A model generated the notes under the pieces. The model saw only the letters and a list, made by a program, of their open reading frames with translations. It was not told where the DNA came from and did not search any database. This document shows positions 44,013 through 52,061 of a stretch of DNA of 64,000 bases, piece after piece. Positions within the stretch are counted from its first letter, which is position 1. Every line of letters starts with the position of its first letter. The position numbers were made by a program, and so were the translations under genes. This DNA is from Halomicrobium sp. LC1Hm (lineage in GTDB: Archaea > Halobacteriota > Halobacteria > Halobacteriales > Haloarculaceae): the NCBI RefSeq assembly GCF_009617995.1, contig NZ_CP044129.1:1426001-1490000 (forward strand), read 5' to 3'.

Positions 44013-46285
44013 TTGTAACTCACCTGGCTCATGACGTGGCGACTCGTCAGCTCCGCCGACGCCGCGCTGTAGTCGAAGAGATCGCGCATGTTCTCGATCG
44101 TCGTTTCCTTCAGATCGGCCGTCTCGGTCCCGCTCGGTGGGTTGTCCCACTGGCGCGGGTCGAAGTCCTCGTAGGCCCGCCGTACGTCGGCCCAGTCGTG
44201 GCTCCCGAGCACCGTCTGGACGACAGGGATCTCCTTGGGGTTCACGTCGCCGACACGGAACGTCTCGTCGCGGGACTGCCAGGCGTGGCGGTTCAGCGCC
44301 GTGATGATCTTCTCGGTCCGGAACGACCTGACGGCGTCGTCGGGCTCGTTGCCGTCGTAGTTGTCCTCCGCGAAGCGGCCGAGGTGCTCGATCTCGAACA
44401 CCTTCATCTTCAGCGGGTCCGGCTCCTCGTACTCGCCGCGTTCGTTCTCGATTTGCTCGTCGGACTCCCAGGCGTAGACGTGTTCGACGTACTCCTCGAC
44501 GGTCGACTCGTCGACGCGCTTGTCTCGCATGATCGCATCGAGCACGTCCCGTTCCTGTTCGGCGAAGACGTGGTTCTTGACCGGCACCACGCGCTCCTCG
44601 AACTCGCTGGCCTCGGTCGGCGAGAACACCGGGGCGCTGTCGAGCTGTTCGGCCATCCGGTTGAGCACGTCTCGCGGCATGAGAACCCGTTCGACCGGTA
44701 ACTCGGCGTGGTGGCGGTCCTGTGGTTCGTGCAGCAGGTCCGCGATCACGTCCCGCGTGAACGTCACGGGGATCCCGCCCTCACCGTCGGCGGCGGCGTC
44801 GGAGAAGTCGAACTCCTCGGCCGCGATCCGGTCGTCGCCCTCCCGGAGGTAGCCACGGTCGAACAGCAACGCCTTGTCGACGAGGTCGAGTCCGCCCGGC
44901 AGGTCCGTCGCGTCGAGTCTGGAGACGATCGCGTACATCGCCGCCGCTTCGAGGGTGTGGGGAGCCAGCTCCACGTCGGTCACATCGTTCGCACTGTCCC
45001 GGACGGCGACCGTGAGTGGTTCCTGGATCCACGTCTCCAGTTCCTCCCAGGAGTCGGCCTGCCACACCGTCGTCTCGTTGGTGAGTTCGCGACGGAGGAG
45101 CTCTGCCTCCAGCGAGAGGTTCGTCAGGTACGTGAACTCGTGTTTGTCGAGGCGGCGCTTGAGTGCCTTCAGCGGGTCCTGTCCCTCGCGGTCGGCGTGC
45201 TGATTGAGCTGGGCTTCGAGGTCGGGGTTCGAGATGATGATCAGCTGCGTGTCGATGTCCATCCCGATTCCCTTGTCCAGCTTGACGTGGCCCTCGTCGG
45301 GGACGTTCAGCAGCTTCTGGAGCAGGTCGGCGTGCTGGGCCGCGTCCTCGACGATCGTCAGCAGGCCGTTGCCCTGCGAGAGCACGCCGTCGTAGGAGAA
45401 CGCCTGCGGGTTCTTGCGCCCGCGAGAGTCCAGTTCTCGCAGCATTCCGTGCATCCACGAGCCGACGAGTCGCTCCTTGGGCGAGCCCTCGTCTTCGGAG
45501 TGGAGGACGCCGATGCCGTCGCCCACGTCGACGACGAAGTTCTTCACCCGGAGATGTTCCGGGCTCGTGACCGCAGAGAAGAGGTCCTCGACCCCCTCGC
45601 GGCGATACTGCTCTTCGAGGAACTCGTAGGCCTCTCGCGAGAACGGATCGAGGTCGCCCTCCGAGCGCAGCGTGACGTGGTCGTCGAGGCGCTCGTTCAG
45701 CGCCGCGAGGAGATCGCGACGCACGTCCTGTGGGAACACTGTGAGCGGATTGACCTGGACCGGGCTCTCGTACCAGTCGTCCTCGTCGGCCACGGGGTCG
45801 TCGCTGTAGGTGAGCGTCCGGTCGCTCCCGCCGGCTCCGGCGACGTTCCACTCGACGGTGTAGCGCCGCCCCTCGTCGGTTCGGGAGTACTCGCGGAGCC
45901 CGTTGATGAGACAGCGTTTGAGCTCCGATTTCCCGGTGGCCGTCGGGCCTTCGAGCCAGATGATCTTCTCGTCTTTGCCCCGGCCCGCCGCGATCGATCG
46001 CAGGTCGTCGACGAGCTTGTTCAACACCTCGGTGTTGCCCAGGATGGCGTGCTCGCCGTCGTTGTGGGGATCGTCGAAGAACCGATAGCGGTCCTTTCGC
46101 TCGCCCTCTTCGATGACGGTTCGGGTGCCGGCGTCCTCGATAGCGTCGAGCAGGTACTTCGAGGCGTGGGAGGCCAGCGCGGGCCGTTCGAACAGTCGAT
46201 CGAGGAAGGCCGCGAGGCTCACGGGCTCCTCGTAGGTGCTGTCGAGTGCCTCGTTCGCCCGACCGATGTAGTCCTCGCCGCTCAT
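44003..46285 (-). CDS. prkA: PrkA-type AAA+/serine kinase, paralogue 2
   Basis: This 760-residue protein has an AAA+-like PrkA domain (Walker A GPTATGKS at 113-120, [12 protein letters not shown] sensor region near 370) and a C-terminal PrkA domain of unclear kinase activity. It is more divergent and longer than the first copy. It starts in the TGATG junction with prkA1 (one-base overlap), so both paralogues are made together. They may form a hetero-oligomer. Confidence 0.88.
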   Translation of the reverse strand: MSGEDYIGRANEALDSTYEEPVSLAAFLDRLFERPALASHASKYLLDAIEDAGTRTVIEEGERKDRYRFFDDPHNDGEHAILGNTEVLNKLVDDLRSIAAGRGKDEKIIWLEGPTATGKSELKRCLINGLREYSRTDEGRRYTVEWNVAGAGGSDRTLTYSDDPVADEDDWYESPVQVNPLTVFPQDVRRDLLAALNERLDDHVTLRSEGDLDPFSREAYEFLEEQYRREGVEDLFSAVTSPEHLRVKNFVVDVGDGIGVLHSEDEGSPKERLVGSWMHGMLRELDSRGRKNPQAFSYDGVLSQGNGLLTIVEDAAQHADLLQKLLNVPDEGHVKLDKGIGMDIDTQLIIISNPDLEAQLNQHADREGQDPLKALKRRLDKHEFTYLTNLSLEAELLRRELTNETTVWQADSWEELETWIQEPLTVAVRDSANDVTDVELAPHTLEAAAMYAIVSRLDATDLPGGLDLVDKALLFDRGYLREGDDRIAAEEFDFSDAAADGEGGIPVTFTRDVIADLLHEPQDRHHAELPVERVLMPRDVLNRMAEQLDSAPVFSPTEASEFEERVVPVKNHVFAEQERDVLDAIMRDKRVDESTVEEYVEHVYAWESDEQIENERGEYEEPDPLKMKVFEIEHLGRFAEDNYDGNEPDDAVRSFRTEKIITALNRHAWQSRDETFRVGDVNPKEIPVVQTVLGSHDWADVRRAYEDFDPRQWDNPPSGTETADLKETTIENMRDLFDYSAASAELTSRHVMSQVSYKWD

Positions 46286-48357
46286 CACTCTTCCATCTCG
46301 CTTTTGGCGACCTCCGCACCGGCGAACTCCAGCACCTCCTTGGCCCCTTCCTCGGAGTAGCCCTGCTCGATCAGCGCGTCGATCCACTCGTTGCGCTCGT
46401 CGTCGTCCATCTCGCCGCTGGAGACCAGCGCGGAGAAGTTGATGTTGTGTTTCTTGTCCTCCCAGAGCTTGCGTTCCAGGGCGCGACGCAGGCGGTCGTT
46501 GTCCTGGGGGTTGAACGTATCCCCTTCGCGTGCGCGCCGCGAGACCCAGTTGCTCACTTCCTGGCGGAAGTCGTCCTTGCGGTCTTCTGGCAGGTCGAGT
46601 TTCTCCTCGACGCCGCGCAGGAACTGCTCGTCTGGCTCTTGCTCGCGGCCGGTGAGATCGTCCTCGACGGTGTCGTCGTCGATGTAGGCCATGACGTGGT
46701 CCATGTACTTCTCGCCCTGGCGCTGGATCTCGTCGATGTCGTAGGCCAGCGCGTGGCGCACGTCCTCGATCGCTCGCTGCTTGTACTCCTCGCGGACGAG
46801 TTCGAGGTAGCGGTAGTACGTCGAGAACTCCTCTTCGGGGATCGATCCGTGGTTCTCCAGATTTCCTTCGAGGTGATTGAACGTCGTCAGCGGCGAGAGG
46901 AACTGCCGGCTGCGGTGCATCGAATCCATGATCGCCTCGGCGATCTCGTCGCCGATGAACCGCGGCGAGACGCCGTCCATCCCCTCGCCGATGTCGGCCG
47001 TCTCGGCGGCCTCCTCGCGCAGTTTCTTCACGTCCACGTCCTCGGCCTCGCCGATCTCGCCGTTGTAGGCTTTGGCCTTCTGGAGCATGTCGACGGTCTC
47101 TGAGTCCGGTTCCTCGATTCGGGTGAGGACACCGAACAGACCGGCCATCTCCAGAGTGTGGGGTTCGACCTGGATGTCCGGAAGGTCGGCGTTGCGCAGC
47201 ATCTTCCGGTAGATCCTTGCCTCGTCCTCGTAGCCCAGCACGTACGGGAAGTCGATGCGCTTGGTCCGGTCGTTGAACGCCTCCATCTTCTCGTCGCCCT
47301 TCTTGTCCCGGTACTCGGGCATGTTCGTCCGGCCGACGATCACCTGGTCGATGTCGATGCGAGGGTTGTTCTTTGGCTTGATCGTCTGTTCCTGGGTCGC
47401 GTGCAGGAAGTCATAGAGGAACTCTCGCTGGAGTTTCAGCAGCTCCTCGCCGGAGAAGATACCGCGGTTGGCGTTGCAGAACGCCCCGGAGTAGTCGAAG
47501 GCTCTGGGGTCGCTCTCGCCGTAGATGGCGATCTTCGAGTAGTTCACGTCGCCGGTCAGCTCGGTCTCGTCCTGATTTTTCTTGTCCTTGGGTTCGAACG
47601 TCTCGATCCCCTGGCGCTGGTTCTCGTCGGCGACGAAGCGGACGATCTCGACGTGGTTGTCCAGGACCGATTCGAGGTCGTCGTCGTAGTGGGCGAGCAA
47701 CCGATCCATGTAGAACTCGCTGGCCGGATCGAGCGACTGCTCGTTGCGGATCGTGTAGGGAGCGTCCAGCTCCTCGTTGATGTCCTCGATGACGCGGTCG
47801 CGCTGTTTCTGTGGCAGCAGGACGATCGGGTCCTGATTCATCGGCGATCGGACCACGTCGTCGGCCGGGTCCTGATCGTCGATCACGTCACAGAGGTTCG
47901 TCCACCGGAACGTGTACATCCGGCCGTCGTCCCGGAGCGTGTAGTCCTCGAAGTACCGTCGGATCTGCCGGTCGAAGTCGGACTTTCCGGAGCCGACCGG
48001 TCCCAGCAACAGCTTGATGCGCTTCTCTGGCCCCAGCCCGCGTGCCCCCGACTTGACCTTGTTGACGAACTCGTGCATCGCCTCGTAGACGACGCGTCCG
48101 TAGAAGGTGTTCTCGCCGTCGTTGATCGGGTCTTCGGAGGCGAGCTTGTACTCGACGACGCCGGCATCTTCGTCGTACTCGGTGCCGTAGTAGTCGAACA
48201 TGTCGGCGACGCGCTGGTGGGCGTTGCGGGCGATCGTGGGGTGGTCGTACAGCTCGTCGAGGTACCAGTCGAACGAGTGAGTCGTCCGGAGATCCGCCGG
48301 AATGGAATCCTGGTACTCTCTGCTCAACTCCTCGAGTGATTCTTTGGTGACTGTCAT
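46285..48357 (-). CDS. prkA: PrkA-type AAA+/serine kinase, paralogue 1
   Basis: This 690-residue protein is closest to canonical PrkA: Walker A GPVGSGKS at 119-126, DYSGAFCNANRGIFSGEELLK near 295 and VIVGRTNMPEYRD near 340. The C-terminal region contains SPRFIGDEIAEAI. It is the first gene of the operon prkA1-prkA2-yeaH-spoVR. In bacteria PrkA links to sporulation, nitrogen starvation and stress; its role in haloarchaea is not established. Confidence 0.9.
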   Translation of the reverse strand: MTVTKESLEELSREYQDSIPADLRTTHSFDWYLDELYDHPTIARNAHQRVADMFDYYGTEYDEDAGVVEYKLASEDPINDGENTFYGRVVYEAMHEFVNKVKSGARGLGPEKRIKLLLGPVGSGKSDFDRQIRRYFEDYTLRDDGRMYTFRWTNLCDVIDDQDPADDVVRSPMNQDPIVLLPQKQRDRVIEDINEELDAPYTIRNEQSLDPASEFYMDRLLAHYDDDLESVLDNHVEIVRFVADENQRQGIETFEPKDKKNQDETELTGDVNYSKIAIYGESDPRAFDYSGAFCNANRGIFSGEELLKLQREFLYDFLHATQEQTIKPKNNPRIDIDQVIVGRTNMPEYRDKKGDEKMEAFNDRTKRIDFPYVLGYEDEARIYRKMLRNADLPDIQVEPHTLEMAGLFGVLTRIEEPDSETVDMLQKAKAYNGEIGEAEDVDVKKLREEAAETADIGEGMDGVSPRFIGDEIAEAIMDSMHRSRQFLSPLTTFNHLEGNLENHGSIPEEEFSTYYRYLELVREEYKQRAIEDVRHALAYDIDEIQRQGEKYMDHVMAYIDDDTVEDDLTGREQEPDEQFLRGVEEKLDLPEDRKDDFRQEVSNWVSRRAREGDTFNPQDNDRLRRALERKLWEDKKHNINFSALVSSGEMDDDERNEWIDALIEQGYSEEGAKEVLEFAGAEVAKSEMEE

Positions 48358-48760
48358 ACTATCACAGCGTGTGGTCGGACGCTGACGACGCCGTCAGCCG
48401 TACCGAAACCGGTGTCTCGGGACCCGTTCGGGTCGGCAGTACTGGAACGCTCGGACCGGCAGTCCGGGCGTCTGTTGGTCTGTAGTGGCATGTGTACACA
48501 TACCAATGTCGGAACGAGCGACGCCGTTCTGGGCATTGGTACCATATCGCTGATCGAACCGTTTCCGATACTATTTAACGTATGGGTTATACAGACATAT
48601 AACCCTTGTCTCGGTCGCCGCCAGAGGTGCCATTAATTCCAATGTTTGTCACCGAGAAAGTACGATTGCGTAAGTGGGTCGACCCGCGCGACGCGTCCGG
48701 ACGCTCGTCACCCCGACAGACGATCGTCGGACCTTTCTCCGGGGCGGCCGTCGACCGAGC
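48358..48760 (-). other. Intergenic promoter region of the prkA operon
   Basis: The 403 bp between divergent genes contain, on the minus strand, a TATA-like GTTAAATAG near 48573-48580. That would give a leader of roughly 190 nt before prkA1. The perfect inverted repeat at 48584-48605 lies just above it. No open frame in the region is convincing. Confidence 0.45.
48584..48605 (-). promoter_or_regulatory. Perfect inverted repeat upstream of prkA operon TATA
   Basis: GGGTTATA (48584-48591), a 6-bp spacer and TATAACCC (48598-48605) form a perfect 8-bp inverted repeat. It abuts the predicted TATA box of the prkA operon, the usual place for an activator or BRE-overlapping repressor. It could also contain its own TATA elements for either direction. 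Confidence 0.45.
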
Positions 48761-49150
48761 ATGGGACTCGACGCGCTGAACCCGGCCTGGGAACGCTGGA
48801 ACGAGGAGCGAGGGCGGATCGTGCTCGCGTACCGGCCGGACGTGTTCGACGGAGGGTCGTTGCCGGCGGCGTGTCTGCCGACGATCTACGTGACGCGTGG
48901 CAAACGGGGCCGTCGCCCCGGTGGCGAACGCGTCGGCCACGACTGGTTCGTCACGCTGTACCTCGAACCCGACGTCGACTGTGGCACCGATCGGTACGAC
49001 GATCGGTCGGCGGCGATCGACGCCGCGGTGTCGCTCGCAGACGACTTCGACGCCGGCCGGATCGACTACAGAGACGAGTATCAGGTGCCCCGCGAGGAGT
49101 ACTTTCGGGCGCTCGACGAAGTGGTTTCAGACGAACCGTCAGACGGCTGA
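48761..49150 (+). CDS. DUF5820-family protein
   Basis: This 129-residue haloarchaeal protein has the recognisable core RIVLAYRPDVFDGG, CLPTIYVTRG and DYRDEYQVPREEYF. No catalytic motif is evident and the function is unknown. The ATG at 48761 is preceded by non-coding sequence. Confidence 0.75.
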   Translation: MGLDALNPAWERWNEERGRIVLAYRPDVFDGGSLPAACLPTIYVTRGKRGRRPGGERVGHDWFVTLYLEPDVDCGTDRYDDRSAAIDAAVSLADDFDAGRIDYRDEYQVPREEYFRALDEVVSDEPSDG

Positions 49151-49152
49151 GA

Positions 49153-49174
49153 GCAGACGTCCCGCTCCGTCTGC
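49153..49174. terminator. Hairpin between convergent genes
   Basis: GCAGACG (49153-49159) pairs perfectly with CGTCTGC (49168-49174), directly after the DUF5820 stop codon and ahead of the convergent vapC end. There is no T run, so its role as terminator is tentative. Confidence 0.35.
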
Positions 49175-49271
49175 AACTTCAACACGGCAGATGTTGGGGA
49201 GGTAAGAGAGCGGATCGAGTAGCTCGAATTCCGGATACACGAAAGGTTCGGAACACGTTGAGACGAACACG

Positions 49272-49673
49272 CTACTGCCAGACGGTGGGCTCGCCACTGA
49301 ACTCCCGGTCGTTCGTGAGGATAGCGTCTGTCCCGCGAACTCTGTGGTTCGCGACGAGGAGGGCATCGTGCATCGTGTGATGATCGATAAGACTGGCACA
49401 CACGGCGAGGTCTTGCTCGTTGGCAGCGGCGATCTGAACGGGGCCATCGTTCACGAGGCCGCGCAAGACCGCGTTCGGTGTCGTATCGACCGCGACACCG
49501 GCGATATCTCCCTTGTTGACCGCTGTCCAGAGTGCTTCGCTCACCGCGATCGTCGGTGCCTCGATTACGTCGACGCCCCGTTCGGCTCGCTGGAAGATCT
49601 CGTCTGCGGCCGGCGGGAGTTGATCGACGAGATACCGTGCCATCGCGACACCATCGGCGGTGTACCGGGTCAC
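49272..49673 (-). CDS. vapC: VapC-type PIN-domain toxin, GTG start
   Basis: This 133-residue PIN-domain ribonuclease has the acidic site expected for the fold: Asp7 (RYTADGVAM), Glu46 (AVSEALW), Asp103 (HTMHDALLVANH) and Asp116/Asp122 (TDAILTNDREF). The GTG at 49673 overlaps the antitoxin TGA as GTGA, which decides the start. Toxin and antitoxin are thus coupled. VapC toxins usually cut tRNA or rRNA. Confidence 0.85.
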   Translation of the reverse strand: MTRYTADGVAMARYLVDQLPPAADEIFQRAERGVDVIEAPTIAVSEALWTAVNKGDIAGVAVDTTPNAVLRGLVNDGPVQIAAANEQDLAVCASLIDHHTMHDALLVANHRVRGTDAILTNDREFSGEPTVWQ

Positions 49674-49948
49674 GGCTGCCACTCCGATTGGCGCTTCTCG
49701 CGGATTTCGGCTTCCATCTCTTCGGCCATCTCCGCACGCTTTTCCTCGGGAACGTCCTCGTCGACGAGCATGCCGCGCCCCGCCGATTGCGTTGCCTTTC
49801 TGACCCGGATTCCGTCCTCGGCCTTCTCCCACCGAACTTCATCACCCTCCTGCAGATCGAACTCCGTACGGAGCGCTTTCGGGATCGTTACCTGCCCTTT
49901 CCGGGTGATCCGTGTCGTCTGCTCTTCGCCGTCGTTGTCGGTATCCAT
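49670..49948 (-). CDS. vapB: AbrB-fold antitoxin VapB
   Basis: This 92-residue protein has the swapped-hairpin AbrB DNA-binding domain at about 10-50 (TRITRKGQVTIPKALRTEF, EGDEVRWEKAEDGIRVRK). A charged C-terminal helix should wrap the toxin. It is followed by vapC with a 4-base overlap. It probably represses its own promoter through the palindrome at 49954-49972. Confidence 0.87.
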   Translation of the reverse strand: MDTDNDGEEQTTRITRKGQVTIPKALRTEFDLQEGDEVRWEKAEDGIRVRKATQSAGRGMLVDEDVPEEKRAEMAEEMEAEIREKRQSEWQP

Positions 49949-49953
49949 ACGGA

Positions 49954-49972
49954 GTACTACAGGATGTAGTAC
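49954..49972 (-). promoter_or_regulatory. Operator palindrome of vapBC
   Basis: GTACTACA-GGA-TGTAGTAC is a perfect 8-bp inverted repeat with a 3-bp spacer. It lies 6-24 bp upstream of the vapB ATG and just below a TATA-like TTCTTAGG (about 49974-49981). Binding of the AbrB-fold antitoxin here would block transcription, as is typical for toxin-antitoxin autoregulation. Confidence 0.7.
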
Positions 49973-50035
49973 CTAAGAACTGTCGCCGAGTGATCGTTCG
50001 ACGACGCCCTGTCCGGACGAAACAGGGAGGAGCCG

Positions 50036-52015
50036 TCACCACTCGTCGGGATCGATCCGGCGGATCGAGACGTTGTCGAACGCTGCCGTCGCCCGATCCC
50101 GAGCGGCCCCGCTGTGGACCGCCAGCCCCAGCGTGATCGGGTCGGACAACGAGAGCGGGCGCTGGTCGATCGTCCGCCAGCCCCGGCCGTCGCGGGAGAC
50201 GTAACAGGTGAGGGTGTCGCCGATGCGATCCAGACGGACCCAGCGAGCGTCTGCCACGCCCGATCCGAGGCGCTGGCTGATCGGCGTCGCACTCCGCGTC
50301 TGTCGCCAGCAGGTCTCCACTTCGTCGTCCGGCGTTCGGCCGACGGAGCCGTACGGCGCGCCGTCACCGGCGTCGTCCCTGACGGTCAGTCCGGCCTCGC
50401 TGTCGTGTCCGGCCGCTTCGAAGTCGGCGAGGCGGGCGCGGACGCTGATCGGTCCGGCGACGCTCGTGTAGACGTAGTAGAACCCCGCGCGCTCGCCGTC
50501 GCCACCGCCACCGGTCACGACCCACTCGTCGCCGTCCTCGCTCACGCTCCCCGCGAGGGCCACGCTGCCAACGTCGCGAGCGTCCGTGAGATCGTAGGTC
50601 GCGTCGGCCGGCGCGTGGCGTGACGGATCGGTCGCCATCATGCAGTTCCGGAGTGCGATCTTCGCGCCGCCGGCTCGACTGGCCTCGACGCCTACCTCCC
50701 AGTTCAGTCGGTCGGCGGCGTCGGCGACGATCGCCAGCCCCGTTCCCGTCCCGTCCTCGGCCGTCGTGAAACCGGCTTCGAACACCTTGGCGCGCTCTGC
50801 CTCCGGGATACCGGGACCGTCGTCTGCCACGTAGAAGCCGTCCGCCAGCGCACCCAGCCAGACGGTCACGTCCGACCCCCCGTGATCGATCGCGTTAGTG
50901 AAGAGGTTCTCCAGGATCGGACGCAGCGCGGACCGTTCGGCGTTGACGATCGTCTCGTCGGGGAGATCGATCCGCAGCGTCGACGACCCCCGTGCGACGA
51001 CTTCCCACACTTCTCGGGCCATGTCGGCCAGCCGCGTGTAGTGTGGGTCGCCGTCGTGTGCGCCCCCGACCAGGGTCTCGAAGTCGCTGATGAGTTCCTG
51101 CATCCGGCGGTTGGCGTTCTCCACGCGGTCGAGGGCCGCCTGGTCGCCCGCTCGGGCCAGTTCGAGATAGCCGTCGGCGACCTGGAGGGGCGACCGCAGG
51201 TCGTGGGTCACGAAGTCGGTGAAGCGTTCGAGCTGGGCGATCCGGCGCTGCATCTCCCGGCGCTCGCGCTCCCACTCGGACACGTCGCGCGCCCAGCCCA
51301 CGACGCCGCGCAGTTCGCCCGCCCCGTCCGTCCACGGGAGGATCGTGCGCTCGATCCAGCGGGCGGACTCGCCGGTGTCGTGTTGTTCGACGGCTCCGAC
51401 GATCGGTTCCCCGGTGTCGAGGACCGACTGCGTTCGGTCGTGGGCGCGCTCGGAGACCTTCGCCGCACCGTCGCGCTCGCTCGCGAGGGCCGCGTCGGTG
51501 CGGCCGTACAGCAGCTCCGGGTCCAGGTCGCCGTCGCCAGCGGCCGCGACGTACTGTCCGGCGCGGTTCTTGACGAAGAGCGATCCGTCGTGAGCGTCGA
51601 GCAACTGCTCGAAGGCGTCTGTCCGGAGCCGAGCCACAGAGTGAGCTTCCCCTCGGCGGGCCACGTCCCGGACCGTCTCGACGAACGACGCACGAGAGAT
51701 CGTCGAGCGGGGGAGATAGATACCGCCCGCGGCAGCGGTCGCGGCCGCCTCGTCGGCGTCGTAGGTCTCGGAGACGGTGATCCAGGGGACGCCGTCGACG
51801 GTCGAGACCGCTCTGGGGTCGACGCTCGAACGATCGGATTCGGCGGCGACCACGCAGACGACACCGGCGTCGATCTGGTCGGCCGTGAGCCGCTCTGTGA
51901 CCGAGCGAACGGCGAACCGATCGAGATCGCTCAGCGGGTCCAGGGCGTCGGAGTCGGGTGGTCCGACGGCGAGGATCGTCGGCGTCTGTCCGAACGACCG
52001 ACGGGAGAGCGTCAT
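50036..52015 (-). CDS. Soluble PAS-histidine kinase with C-terminal beta-sandwich-like domain
   Basis: This 659-residue protein without membrane segments has an N-terminal receiver-like region lacking a clear phospho-acceptor (1-125), a PAS domain (130-250) and HisKA with the H-box THDLRSP (His271). The ATPase domain has its N-box (Asn370 region), DDGPGIP (398-404) and GTGTGL (422-427). A domain of about 190 residues (470-659) follows that resembles concanavalin A-like/DUF1349 folds (GLTVRDDAGD, WVRLDRIGDTLTCYVSRDGRGW). The kinase part looks intact. It has its own TATA-like TTTATTTTA about 25 bp upstream and lies next to a degenerate paralogue. Confidence 0.82.
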   Translation of the reverse strand: MTLSRRSFGQTPTILAVGPPDSDALDPLSDLDRFAVRSVTERLTADQIDAGVVCVVAAESDRSSVDPRAVSTVDGVPWITVSETYDADEAAATAAAGGIYLPRSTISRASFVETVRDVARRGEAHSVARLRTDAFEQLLDAHDGSLFVKNRAGQYVAAAGDGDLDPELLYGRTDAALASERDGAAKVSERAHDRTQSVLDTGEPIVGAVEQHDTGESARWIERTILPWTDGAGELRGVVGWARDVSEWERERREMQRRIAQLERFTDFVTHDLRSPLQVADGYLELARAGDQAALDRVENANRRMQELISDFETLVGGAHDGDPHYTRLADMAREVWEVVARGSSTLRIDLPDETIVNAERSALRPILENLFTNAIDHGGSDVTVWLGALADGFYVADDGPGIPEAERAKVFEAGFTTAEDGTGTGLAIVADAADRLNWEVGVEASRAGGAKIALRNCMMATDPSRHAPADATYDLTDARDVGSVALAGSVSEDGDEWVVTGGGGDGERAGFYYVYTSVAGPISVRARLADFEAAGHDSEAGLTVRDDAGDGAPYGSVGRTPDDEVETCWRQTRSATPISQRLGSGVADARWVRLDRIGDTLTCYVSRDGRGWRTIDQRPLSLSDPITLGLAVHSGAARDRATAAFDNVSIRRIDPDEW

Positions 52016-52061
52016 ATCTGGGGTTACGCGCTGAGTAAAATAAACGTACGGACCGAAAGAA

